A model generated the notes under the pieces. It was not told the DNA's origin. It did no database searches and saw only the letters and a list, made by a program, of their open reading frames with translations. Below, one piece after another: positions 8,515 to 17,145 of a stretch of DNA of 64,000 bases. This DNA comes from Candidatus Melainabacteria bacterium (lineage in GTDB: Bacteria; Cyanobacteriota; Vampirovibrionia; Obscuribacterales; Obscuribacteraceae), in contig PLXC01000059.1 in assembly GCA_003151275.1 (NCBI GenBank), forward strand, positions 62,001-126,000, read 5' to 3'. Numbering within the stretch: the stretch's first letter is position 1; every line of letters begins with the position of its first letter. A program made the position numbers and the translations under genes.

Positions 8515-9425
8515 CGATACCCATAGCCCGAGAGCGGAAATAAGCAATAAAACGGGAGTTGTAACGAGACCGATTTTGAAGAATTCCAGGGCGCTCAGAT
8601 CTTCACCCTTTTTTCGAGCCGCTGAAATAACAAGCATCGTGGCAAGTGACCCGGCAATTGTTAAATTAGGTCCGAGGTTACAGCCAAGCAGCGCACCATA
8701 TTGCGCGGCAAGAGAAGAATGAGAATGGCTGAGCACGGATATGGACAGCAATGCCATCGGAATGTTATTAATGACGTTACTACATTCACGTCAAACTCTT
8801 TGGGTAAATCTTTCCGGAAAATGAAACGAAGTAAGTAATAATTCGCAGCCAGCGCAAGAATTTGAGGCAGAGCCATGTGCAAAGCGAATCTGGAGAAATC
8901 ATAGTGAAAGGCGCTTTGAAAGAGCAAATTGGTCAGATTGCTAATCGGCAAAAGCAACGAACCCGTGTTCGCGACAAAAGCACAAGCGACAAGAAACGGC
9001 GTGGATTTTAGCTTTAAATGTCGAACGAATGAAAGAACTACTGGTGTCAAAATTATTGCAGTTGTATCGAGAGATAAAAGCGCAGTTGTAATTCCGCCTA
9101 GCAGAAACACATTGAGAAATAGTGCATCCCCGTTTCCTTTGGCTATTCGTGCGGAATACAGAGCCGCCCATTCGAAAAACCCAGCCTTATCCAAGAGCCC
9201 TGAAAAAAGACATAGGGCGAATAAGAAGATTAGGACACCAGAGCCTTGTGCGATAGTTTGCACAGCTTGTCCGACGTTCTCGAGTCCGAGCAGAAGCATA
9301 AGCGTGCCACCAATGACTGTCGCCCAAGCCTCATCCATTCCCCGCGGTTTTGTCAAAACGAGAGAAAGCGTGAAAACAAAGACGGAAAGAGTGACTATCA
9401 GATGGAGGTTGGCTGGAACGGACAT
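8497..9425 (-). pseudogene. arsB-family permease with internal deletion
   Basis: The N-terminal part (ATG 9425 to about 8790) encodes ~210 residues of an ArsB/ion-transporter permease with several membrane helices (VLTKPRGMDEAWATVIGG, LSLDTTAIILTPVVLSF). At about 8782-8800 the frame breaks. In another frame the sequence resumes with NVINNIPMALLSI and the C-terminal GALLGCNLGPNLTIAGSLAT to the stop at 8497. These are the end blocks of ArsB (NNxP...GCxLGPxxTxxGSLAT). Compared with the ~420-residue family, about 120 central residues are missing, so the two parts cannot form a working pump. Intact ArsB exports arsenite; other family members are Na+/H+ antiporters. Confidence 0.8.
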
Positions 9426-9492
9426 GTTTTAATCCTGAAATATGCTCAGTCTTAGCGATCCGATCTGATTAGGGATCTAAGGATCGCTCTGC

Positions 9493-10278
9493 TTAGCGAT
9501 GAAGATCTGGAAGTATATTGCCGTAACCACTGGCGAACAGTGTGCCGATAACAAGACTAAAAAATCCGGTCAGAACGCTGGTGGCAATGAACAGAGGTTT
9601 AAACTTTGCAGAACTGACAAAACCCACGCTAGCAAGAACAGCAACAAGTGTGTTTGACACCAATAAACCACCGATGAACGAGAGCAGAATTAGCACGCCT
9701 AACAAATGATTAGAAGAGCCGCCGACTGCGGCGATCAGAAGAACTTGGGTACCTGTTTCTGCACCAAAACCATGAATCAAACCGATTCCAAAAGCAGCGG
9801 GTGCATTATATTGACTCAGTTCCTCCTCGGGCGGGGGTTTTTCCCCGGTAACGCGACGATAAAGCCAATTTTTCGCCTGGCGAACCTTTGAGAAAAGAAA
9901 CATCCAACGGCTTTGCAAAACGAATGTTCCATCCAACGGTCGCTGCATAATCGAATAAAAGATCCAAGCACCCAGCAAGAGAAGCGTGATGCCCACCACC
10001 CTTTCCATTAAGGGATCGATCCACTCTGGCAATATCGTCGCAAACGAAAGGGCCATGATGCCAAGCACAAGCACGATGGTGGCATGACCAACGGCGTAGC
10101 ATGAGGAAAGTCGAATCGCATTCGTTTGCCCCAAAGTTGCGACTCCATTTCCGTCGACTTTAGTAGCGCTGGCGGTGCCAACGATATCTGTGATAGCGGC
10201 AATATGATCCCAGTCAACACCGTGGCGGATCCCCAGGATGACCGCGTTACCAAGAATTATTAAGGAGCTGATATCCAT
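9493..10278 (-). CDS. Nickel/cobalt permease (NiCoT, HoxN/HupN-like)
   Basis: 261 residues with about seven membrane segments. The helix-2 signature of nickel/cobalt transporters, H-x4-D-H, appears as RHGVDWDHIAAITD near residue 18. Further conserved blocks are GHATIVLVLG and GLIHGFGAETGTQVLLIA, the last a variant of the LGFDTATE block. It imports nickel, which [NiFe]-hydrogenase needs. It sits in the same direction as, and 4 bases after, the small hydrogenase-linked gene at 10282, so it was probably part of that operon. Unlike its neighbours it appears intact. Confidence 0.85.
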   Translation of the reverse strand: MDISSLIILGNAVILGIRHGVDWDHIAAITDIVGTASATKVDGNGVATLGQTNAIRLSSCYAVGHATIVLVLGIMALSFATILPEWIDPLMERVVGITLLLLGAWIFYSIMQRPLDGTFVLQSRWMFLFSKVRQAKNWLYRRVTGEKPPPEEELSQYNAPAAFGIGLIHGFGAETGTQVLLIAAVGGSSNHLLGVLILLSFIGGLLVSNTLVAVLASVGFVSSAKFKPLFIATSVLTGFFSLVIGTLFASGYGNILPDLHR

Positions 10279-10281
10279 GGC

Positions 10282-10608
10282 TTAGCTATCCGCCGTATCC
10301 AGACATTTAGATAGATCCACAAACAGCGCGGCGGACTGGCTGTCCCAGGTCGCGGCATAACTTCCCTCTCCGCTATCACTCAGACCAAACTCCTGAAGAA
10401 AATCCGTAGCCGTAACTACTCTATCGCCCAGCGCATTGCGCATCTTGAGCAAGCGACCACCGCTGGCCTGGCTGAAAACAGGCATTAACAAAAAACCTGA
10501 ATCACGTTTCAAAAGGGCGATCGTCTCTATTCCAGAGAAAAATTTTGTGTACAGCTCGTGATCCACATATACGTTGCCATTTCGAATAGAGACATTTTGC
10601 AGAGTCAT
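10282..10608 (-). CDS. Hypothetical protein of the hydrogenase locus
   Basis: 108 residues from ATG 10608. The ATG overlaps the TGA of the protease reading frame (ATGA), and the stop is 4 bases before the nickel permease start, so it was an operon member. The sequence has an N-terminal beta-rich part (GNVYVDHELYTKFFSGIETI) and no Cys motif or membrane helix. I do not recognise it. Its position between a hydrogenase protease and a nickel permease suggests an accessory hydrogenase role by context only. Confidence 0.6.
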   Translation of the reverse strand: MTLQNVSIRNGNVYVDHELYTKFFSGIETIALLKRDSGFLLMPVFSQASGGRLLKMRNALGDRVVTATDFLQEFGLSDSGEGSYAATWDSQSAALFVDLSKCLDTADS

Positions 10609-11085
10609 AATTTTTTCAAACGCTCCACAATTTTGTTTACCACCAAATTAGCAGATATTTTCACAACTTCACTCAGTTCCGGTCCAAACGCCAGAGACTC
10701 CGCTTCAATTAAGAAGACCTGAATGTCGGTAGGAAAGTCATCTTTGAAAATCTGACGACCGGCAAATATAGCATGGTTCCATCAAAAATCGTGCAAACCA
10801 AAAGAAGGCTCTGGACATGCGGCAACGTCTCGCCTGGGCTTCAAAGACGGCACCCGGTTCTGACCCTGAGCAACTGGCATCGATGATGATCAAGGCGTTG
10901 CTTCCCCGCGCTTGAAACATGACATCCATTCCGGCGGTACCAGCGTCAAAAATCTGGACATCCAGACTGGGCGCTTTTGATAGCTGCTCTTTTAAGCGTT
11001 GCACAACGTAGACACCGGCACCGTCATCACTGCGATTTGAATTTCCACAACCAATAATACTGAGCAATTCTGATACCTCGATCAA
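10605..11085 (-). pseudogene. [NiFe]-hydrogenase maturation protease (HybD/HyaD family), broken
   Basis: The frame starts at TTG 11085 with IIGCGNSNRSDDGAGVYVV, the family N-terminus with its first nickel-contacting acidic residue, then FDAGTAGMDVMFQ. After GAVFEA (near 10848) the frame is lost. The expected PGETLPH is found in a second frame and PEPSFGLHDF in a third. A TGA replaces the Arg codon before WNHAIFAGRQIFKDDFP, and that third frame then runs intact to KKL and a TGA at 10605-10607 that overlaps the next ATG. The total would match the ~155-residue family. Two shifts plus one stop in ~90 bases mean decay, or poor consensus sequence. Confidence 0.8.
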
Positions 11086-11228
11086 TCAGATGGGGCACCA
11101 TATGCGGTGCAATTCCTGGCATCAAATTGCTGATTGTCTTCTGGAATCGGCTCGGTGACGGTCTTTAACCCACCCGAAAGTAATTTCGAAATGCGCTGCA
11201 GCAGTTCTTGATCCGCCGATTTGCTCAC
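11082..11228 (-). CDS. 48-residue hydrogenase-locus peptide
   Basis: Small frame from GTG 11228 to TGA 11082, between the large-subunit fragment (which ends 2 bases upstream) and the protease, whose TTG start overlaps its stop. The product starts MSKSADQELLQRISKLL and ends NCTAYGAPSD; it is an amphipathic helix followed by a polar tail. Tight coupling on both sides argues for translation. I know no family for it, and it could also be residual sequence of a longer gene. Confidence 0.45.
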   Translation of the reverse strand: MSKSADQELLQRISKLLSGGLKTVTEPIPEDNQQFDARNCTAYGAPSD

Positions 11229-11229
11229 G

Positions 11230-11841
11230 TTACACCTCATCATGAGGGATCAATAGAGCAGACAAACTCTGCAGCACCGACGCGGGGAAAGAGCTGGCCA
11301 GATTCCGAACGATGTAGCCGATATTGCGATAGATCGCTTTCACTTCATGCATTCTGGCAAAGTGTCGCAAAAGCACACTGGCGCCTCCCATCTTCTTATA
11401 CATATCTAGAACGAGAGGATCGTGATGTTGCCAGCTCTCACCGTGCTTGCCGCCGTACACCATTTCTCTGGCGAAAGGACCGGCTTCGAGCCGTCCGAAA
11501 TCAGCGTGAGAAACTGAAGTAGCCCATGAACATTTGCCATTGAAATCAGGATCATTCTTGGCAATCGGCTTAGTCACTCTTTCAAATGGATGAGTTGAGC
11601 CGGTCTCCTCATACCAGGCATGCTCCATATCTTCCCGACAGAATCCATGCTCCATTAAGGTGTGAATATCTTTTTGAGCATTGTAAGTGCCACTGGGCAT
11701 CCACATCGAAGCATTGCGATTTTCGATGGTGGGTTTTTGATACTTGTATTCGTGTGGCAAATAGCCCCATGTTACGTACCTGCCAACTCCGTTGCCGAAT
11801 TTGTCCAAGCCGACGTCAGTACCCATCGTGTTCATATCCAA
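11230..11841 (-). pseudogene. Internal fragment of [NiFe]-hydrogenase large subunit
   Basis: 203 codons that match only the central part of a large subunit: FGNGVGRYVTWGYLPHE, then HAWYEETGSTHPFE, KCSWATSVSHADFGRLEAGP and REMV, all blocks known from HyaB/HupL-type proteins. Both nickel-binding ends are absent: no N-terminal RxCGxC and no C-terminal DPCxxCxxH. Complete subunits have roughly 550-600 residues. An in-frame TAA lies at 11872-11874, and the C-terminus ends in an unrelated-looking tail (SVLQSLSALLIPHDEV). It is therefore a relic that cannot bind the Ni-Fe centre. The original protein would be the catalytic subunit of a membrane or soluble uptake hydrogenase. Confidence 0.8.
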
Positions 11842-11953
11842 TTTGAATGGTATATTCTGGTGTAGGTTTGTTTACACAAGTCAGCAGACCTGTCGACTGC
11901 TCTTGTTCATCAAGAGTTTTTTCGCTTTGCATTGTATTGGGAGCCACCATTCA

Positions 11954-12469
11954 TTGAGTAATCAGCAAGCCCATCATCAATACGAACAGGCAATTGCTGC
12001 TCTGGATGATGGCAACGCCTCTATTATCGACAAAGTGGAAATGCTCATGGAGATAGCCATAGGACTGCAGATGCGCCCGAAGACCCCGGAGCAGCTGATC
12101 GATGCAATATCATTATATGAGCGCGCTCTCGAACTTTGCCCAGAAGAAGAGCTGTTGCTCAATGCGCGCATTCGAGCGCGCAAAGCGACTGCACTACAGA
12201 TGGTGCCAAGCGAAGAAGTCGGTTATCTTCTCCAGGCACGCGATGAACTGGAAACGTCTCTCACTGTTCTAACAACCCAGGGCAGCAATGTGGCGGCTGA
12301 CCTGGTGCTCGGACAATCCCATTTCGGTGCAGGCGAGGCCAACCGAGGCGCCGACCATCCAGGCGCCGAAACGCTTCATTGGCCCTACGGAGTGCAATCC
12401 ATCGACAACACGGTTGTAATTTCCGACTCGGGCAACAATAGAGTCTCAGTTTGGAGGTTGGCTGTGTGA
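11954..12469 (+). pseudogene. TPR/NHL chimera, probable deletion remnant
   Basis: 171 codons from TTG 11954. The first ~110 residues are TPR-like helices (EQLIDAISLYERALELCPEE, ARIRARKATALQ). Right after LTTQGS the sequence switches to a single NHL-type beta-propeller repeat: DLVLGQSHFG, LHWPYGV, then VVISDSGNNRVSVWR, with the stop following. NHL propellers need four to six such repeats, so one repeat at the end of a TPR segment suggests that a deletion joined two genes. Both halves precede hypF, consistent with accessory genes of a hydrogenase cluster. The alternative is a genuine short fusion protein. Confidence 0.55.
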
Positions 12470-14928
12470 CCAGACAAACTCAACTCGATGAAAAGACGGC
12501 GGTGGGCTGGTCCATCAGAGTACGCGGCACCGTCCAAGGTGTAGGATTTCGGCCGACTGTTTTCAAATTGGCGAATGATTTGGGTATTCGAGGGCACGTT
12601 CTCAATGACGGTGAGGGTGTATTAGTTGAAGCTTGGGCTGCCGAGTCCGAGTTAAGACAATTCGTGCAGGCAATCCAAAATAATTCGCCACCACTTGCTC
12701 GTATTGAAAGCATAGAGCACTCTCCGATTTCCGAAGACAATTCTGAGGTTCCGGTTAATTTTGTGATCACTAAAAGCAGCGATGCTGGTTCAGCTACGAC
12801 TGCCGTTTCAGCAGATGCAGCCACTTGCAGCGCTTGTATCGAAGATGTATTCAGCCCCTTCTCTCGTCGCTTTCGCTACCCCTTTACCAACTGCACTCAT
12901 TGCGGGCCCCGACTCTCCATCATCCGCTCTATCCCATACGATCGAGCCAGCACAAGCATGGCAGACTTTACGATGTGTGTCGATTGCCAAGCCGAGTATG
13001 ACGATCCCCGTGACCGACGCTTCCATGCTCAACCGAATGCCTGCCACGCGTGCGGGCCGAAAGCATGGCTGGAGCGCAGTGATGGCCGAGCGTTGTGTAC
13101 AGAAAGTTTCAGTCAGCTCGATCAAGTTGACGCAGCGGGGACACTAATTCAACGCGGTGAAATTATCGCAATTAAAGGAATTGGTGGCTTTCACCTAGCC
13201 TGCGACGCCACGAATGAAGAAGTGGTGGCAACACTGCGCGAGCGTAAGCATCGCTATCACAAGCCATTTGCATTAATGGCTAGAGACTTAGAAATAATAG
13301 AAAAATACTGCCGCGTAAGCGACCTAGAAGCCAGGCTCATTAAGGATCATACAGCACCAATTGTGGTGCTCGACAAAATTGAACGCGAAAATCCAAAACC
13401 TCTCGCGGTCGCGTCGTCAGTTGCGCCGGGACAGAAGACCCTCGGTTTCATGCTGCCGTATACGCCACTACATCATCTTTTGCTGAAAAGAATTGGTAAA
13501 CCAATTGTGCTGACATCGGGCAATCGGTCACAAGAGCCACAGTGTATCGATAACGATGTCGCCAAAGAGAGATTATGCGATATCGCTGATTACCTGCTGT
13601 TGCACAATCGGGACATTGTAAACCGACTAGACGATTCAGTGATCCGAGTAGCTTGCGGCGAGCCCTCTTATCTACGTAGGGCGAGAGGCGCAGCACCAGT
13701 ACCGATACCATTACCAAACGGTTTTGAAAATGCACCAGACGTGATTGCCATGGGCGCTGAACTGAAAAACACTTTTTGCCTGACTAAAAACGGCAAGGCA
13801 ATAATGTCTCAACATATCGGAGACTTGGAAGATGCGCGGACCTATGCTGACTACAAGATGAGTCTTGCGCTCTACAAAAACAGCTTTCAGCATGACGCGA
13901 AGCGCGTCGCAGTGGATCTTCATCCAGAATATTTATCCAGCAAATTAGGCAGAAGTGAAGCTGCCAAGCAAAATTTGTTCTTAGATGAAGTGCAACACCA
14001 CCACGCCCATATTGCCTCCTGCATGGCGGACAATCAGTGGCCGATCGATGCCGGTCCAGTATTGGGAGTAGCGCTGGATGGGCTTGGATTCGGATGTGAT
14101 GGCACATTCTGGGGCGGAGAATTTTTGCTGGCTGATTACACATCCTTTGAGCGTCTAGGCACGTTCAAACCCGTCGCCTTACTTGGTGGCAGTCAGGCAA
14201 TGCACGAGCCCTGGAGAAACACTTATGCGCACCTCATGGCAGAAATGGGTTGGGCTGGATACAAAATCAATTTTGAAGATTTGGAACTAACAAATTTCTT
14301 CGAAACGAAAGCACTAGCAACTTTCAATAGCATGCTTACATCCAGAGTAAATTCTCCATTAGCTTCTTCTTGTGGAAGACTCTTTGACGCAGTCGCCGCG
14401 GCGATTGGAATTTGTCGGGAGCATGCGAGCTATGAGGGGCAAGCTGCAGTTGAGCTGGAAGCAATCGTCGACTTAAATGCTTTAGAACATGAAACTGAGG
14501 CTCTCGCCTATCCCTTCGCGGTGCCAAGATTGGGCGGCAAGGGTATTCCATATATTGAACCGCTCGCTGTCTGGCAAGCCATTTTAGGGGACTTGCTTCT
14601 AAACACTGATAAAGCGGTGATGGCAGCTAGGTTTCACAAGGGACTGGCTAAGGCAATTGTCCATATGGTGAAAAAATTGTGCACACGCGACGACGAAAAA
14701 TGGTTAAGCACGGTCGCCCTCTCCGGTGGTGTATTTCAAAATAGAATTCTTCAAGAACTTGTTCACAAGCGTCTTTCGGACGAAGGCTTCAACGTCTTAA
14801 TCCATCATCAAGTACCCGCGAATGATGGCGGAATTTCGTTGGGTCAAGCGGTAATTAGTGCGGCATCCCAAATTCAAGAAAAAAAGGAGCGGAGCCATGT
14901 GTCTTGGCATACCTGGTCAAATAGTTGA
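12466..14928 (+). CDS. hypF: Carbamoyltransferase HypF
   Basis: About 820 residues from GTG 12466, chosen because GGAGG precedes it by ~8 bases. All HypF domains are present in order: acylphosphatase-like (RVRGTVQGVGFRPTVF, residues ~15-30), two zinc-finger motifs (CSACIEDVF...CTHCG and CVDCQAEYD...CHACG, ~115-195), a YrdC-like domain (KGIGGFHLACDA, ~215), and a Kae1-like C-terminal domain with the HHHAHIASCMADN metal site. HypF turns carbamoyl phosphate and ATP into carbamoyl-adenylate and passes it to HypE for the cyanide ligands of the hydrogenase iron. The end overlaps hypC by 32 bases. Confidence 0.97.
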   Translation: MTRQTQLDEKTAVGWSIRVRGTVQGVGFRPTVFKLANDLGIRGHVLNDGEGVLVEAWAAESELRQFVQAIQNNSPPLARIESIEHSPISEDNSEVPVNFVITKSSDAGSATTAVSADAATCSACIEDVFSPFSRRFRYPFTNCTHCGPRLSIIRSIPYDRASTSMADFTMCVDCQAEYDDPRDRRFHAQPNACHACGPKAWLERSDGRALCTESFSQLDQVDAAGTLIQRGEIIAIKGIGGFHLACDATNEEVVATLRERKHRYHKPFALMARDLEIIEKYCRVSDLEARLIKDHTAPIVVLDKIERENPKPLAVASSVAPGQKTLGFMLPYTPLHHLLLKRIGKPIVLTSGNRSQEPQCIDNDVAKERLCDIADYLLLHNRDIVNRLDDSVIRVACGEPSYLRRARGAAPVPIPLPNGFENAPDVIAMGAELKNTFCLTKNGKAIMSQHIGDLEDARTYADYKMSLALYKNSFQHDAKRVAVDLHPEYLSSKLGRSEAAKQNLFLDEVQHHHAHIASCMADNQWPIDAGPVLGVALDGLGFGCDGTFWGGEFLLADYTSFERLGTFKPVALLGGSQAMHEPWRNTYAHLMAEMGWAGYKINFEDLELTNFFETKALATFNSMLTSRVNSPLASSCGRLFDAVAAAIGICREHASYEGQAAVELEAIVDLNALEHETEALAYPFAVPRLGGKGIPYIEPLAVWQAILGDLLLNTDKAVMAARFHKGLAKAIVHMVKKLCTRDDEKWLSTVALSGGVFQNRILQELVHKRLSDEGFNVLIHHQVPANDGGISLGQAVISAASQIQEKKERSHVSWHTWSNS

Positions 14929-15175
14929 AATCGTCGACGTCCAGAAGAAGCTTGCGAAAGTGGATGTGTCTGGAGTAAGGCGTCAAGTCAACATCGCGTG
15001 CATTGTTAACGAAGAGCATTCTGTTCAGTCGTGTGTCGGTGACTGGGTACTTGTGCACGTCGGCTTTGCGATGAGCCGCATCGATGCAGAAGAAGCCAGA
15101 AAGACTTTGGAGCTGCTTCACGAATTGGGCGAAGCACAAAAGGAGATCGAGTCTATGACTCGCCCGGTTGGCTAG
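14897..15175 (+). CDS. hypC: Hydrogenase assembly chaperone HypC
   Basis: 92 residues starting MCLGIPGQIVEI at ATG 14897. The Cys at position 2 is the conserved residue that carries the Fe(CN)2CO group and contacts the large subunit. The rest fits the HypC/HupF OB-fold (GDWVLVHVGFAMSRID). An AGGAGCGGAG stretch lies just upstream within hypF. It forms a complex with HypD during iron-centre assembly. A repeat-rich gap separates it from the following gene. Confidence 0.95.
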   Translation: MCLGIPGQIVEIVDVQKKLAKVDVSGVRRQVNIACIVNEEHSVQSCVGDWVLVHVGFAMSRIDAEEARKTLELLHELGEAQKEIESMTRPVG

Positions 15176-15252
15176 TGGATTCATGGATTGACTGACGGAT
15201 TGATGGATTGATGGAACTGATCGATAGTTGATGGATCGATGACTTGATGGAC
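15176..15252 (+). repeat. Degenerate GATTGATG tandem repeat
   Basis: About 77 bases between hypC and the sugar isomerase gene consist of imperfect 8-base units related to GATTGATG (for example GGATTGATGGATTGATGG near 15197-15214). No gene lies here. It resembles slipped-strand expansion. Confidence 0.7.
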
Positions 15253-15295
15253 CGAAAGCTATTCGATTGTAAGCTGGACAGACCAACAAATAAAT

Positions 15296-15973
15296 ATGAC
15301 TGATACCAACAAAAATCTCGAGGCGCTTTATCCATTCCTTCATGGCAAGGAGAAGAATCCTCTGTCTGAAAATTCCTCATTATTAGAATCGATAAATCAG
15401 AAGGTGGCGCAAAGCGTCGACGAGAAAGAAAAGTTCTTTGAGGAGAATGGTCAAGCACTAATTGAAACCAGCAAAGCGATTGCCAACGTTTATCGTGATA
15501 AGCGTTGCATGTTTGCAATGGGCAATGGTGGCTCCAGTTGCGATGCAGCTCATTTTGCGGTGGAGTTTCAACATCCTGTCACAGCTGGACGTCCATCCTT
15601 ACCCGCGACAAACTTGACTATGGATGCGGCAATGATTAGCGCCGTCGCAAACGACGTTGGCGTCGACTACATTTTTAGCCGTCAGCTAGAAGCATTGGCG
15701 CGAACCGGCGACGGCTTAATTGGTTTTTCAACAAGCGGCAATTCAAAAAATCTGATCGAGGCATTTCGGTTTGCTAAAAAAAGTGGCATCGTTACGATTG
15801 GAATGGTCGGAGGCGATGGTGGTGCCATGCTCAGCTCTGGCTTGGTTGATCATTGCCTAGTGGTGCGGACTGATTCGATTCACCGAGTGCAAGAAGTTCA
15901 CGTCATCACCTATCACATACTTTGGGATCTCGTCCACACACTATTAGCGGATTACCGCGGCTTAACTGTTTAA
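15296..15973 (+). CDS. SIS-domain phosphoheptose isomerase (GmhA-like)
   Basis: 225 residues. FAMGNGGSSCDAAHFAVEF and GLIGFSTSGNSKNLIEAF are the phosphosugar-binding loops of SIS proteins of the GmhA/DiaA group. GmhA converts sedoheptulose 7-phosphate to D-glycero-D-manno-heptose 7-phosphate for lipopolysaccharide or S-layer heptose. Its place inside the hyp operon, 11 bases before hypD, is notable. I recall such placement from other hydrogenase clusters, but its role there is not settled. The N-terminal ~35 residues are longer than in Escherichia coli GmhA. Start ATG 15296. Confidence 0.85.
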   Translation: MTDTNKNLEALYPFLHGKEKNPLSENSSLLESINQKVAQSVDEKEKFFEENGQALIETSKAIANVYRDKRCMFAMGNGGSSCDAAHFAVEFQHPVTAGRPSLPATNLTMDAAMISAVANDVGVDYIFSRQLEALARTGDGLIGFSTSGNSKNLIEAFRFAKKSGIVTIGMVGGDGGAMLSSGLVDHCLVVRTDSIHRVQEVHVITYHILWDLVHTLLADYRGLTV

Positions 15974-15984
15974 GAGGATTTGCT

Positions 15985-17145
15985 ATGAAGTATGTTGATG
16001 AATTTCGTGATCCAGTTCTGGCAAAAACTTTGATAGATGAAATTAACAAACTAGTTGAACAAATCGACTTTGCCAAGCATCGGCCGATCCAATTGATGGA
16101 GTTTTGTGGTGGACACACGCACACTATTTTTCGTTATGGGATCGAACAACTGCTTCCTAAGTGCATAGAACTGGTGCACGGACCGGGATGTCCAGTCTGC
16201 GTTCTTCCCATGGGTCGCGTCGACGACTGCGTTTCCCTCGCTCAAAGACCAGAGGTGATATTCACCACATTTGGTGATGCCATGCGCGTGCCCGGTTCGA
16301 AAAAAAGTTTATTGCAAGCAAAAGCTGATGGCGCTGATGTTCGGATGGTTTATTCACCTCTCGACGCGCTTCAACTCGCGCACAAGAATAAAGATAGAGA
16401 AGTAATTTTCTTTGCTCTGGGCTTCGAAACAACAATGCCATGCACGGCTCTGACTGTTCTTCAAGCAGAGTCCGACGGTTTAGACAACTTCTCTCTTTTC
16501 TGCAATCACATCACAACATTGCCAACGATTAAAGCAATTCTTGATTCACCAGGAATGCAGCTTGATGGTTTCGTAGCACCAGGGCATGTCAGCATGGTGG
16601 TTGGTGAACAGCCATTTCACTTTGTTTCAGAGAAATACAAGAAACCGATCGTGATCACTGGTTTCGAACCCTTGGACATATTGCAGTCGATATGGCTGCT
16701 GATCAAACAAATCGCTGAGAACCGATGTGAAGTAGAAAATCAGTACGCGCGCGTGGTCCCTGCCGATGGAAATCATCCAGGACTAGACGCGATCAGCCGT
16801 GTTTTCGAACTGAGAGAATTCTTTGAATGGCGTGGTCTTGGTTCCATAGACCATTCCGGAGTTCGTATAAAAAACGACTACGCAAGATTCGACGCAGAAC
16901 GGAAATTTCCCGTTCCCAATATCAGGATCGCTGATCCTAAATCTTGCCAATGTGGGGAAGTGCTAAAGGGTGTCATTAAACCCTGGCAGTGCAAAGTATT
17001 TGGCACGTCATGCACACCAGAAACACCGATGGGTGCCCTGATGGTGTCATCGGAGGGGGCGTGCGCTGCGTACTACAATTTTGGTAACCTTCCCGAACTG
17101 ATGGCGCTAAAGGCCGCGAGAGAAAAGGAGGAAGTCTTATCGTGA
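15985..17145 (+). CDS. hypD: Hydrogenase maturation protein HypD
   Basis: 386 residues from ATG 15985, preceded by AAGAGGA. HypD signatures are complete: MEFCGGHTHTIFRYG near residue 36, then HGPGCPVCVLP, ALGFETTMPC, and the C-terminal [4Fe-4S] site with Cys residues in KSCQCGEVL and KVFGTSCTP. HypD is the iron-sulfur scaffold that, with HypC, holds the iron while cyanide and CO are added. Its TGA overlaps the hypE GTG start by 4 bases. Confidence 0.97.
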   Translation: MKYVDEFRDPVLAKTLIDEINKLVEQIDFAKHRPIQLMEFCGGHTHTIFRYGIEQLLPKCIELVHGPGCPVCVLPMGRVDDCVSLAQRPEVIFTTFGDAMRVPGSKKSLLQAKADGADVRMVYSPLDALQLAHKNKDREVIFFALGFETTMPCTALTVLQAESDGLDNFSLFCNHITTLPTIKAILDSPGMQLDGFVAPGHVSMVVGEQPFHFVSEKYKKPIVITGFEPLDILQSIWLLIKQIAENRCEVENQYARVVPADGNHPGLDAISRVFELREFFEWRGLGSIDHSGVRIKNDYARFDAERKFPVPNIRIADPKSCQCGEVLKGVIKPWQCKVFGTSCTPETPMGALMVSSEGACAAYYNFGNLPELMALKAAREKEEVLS

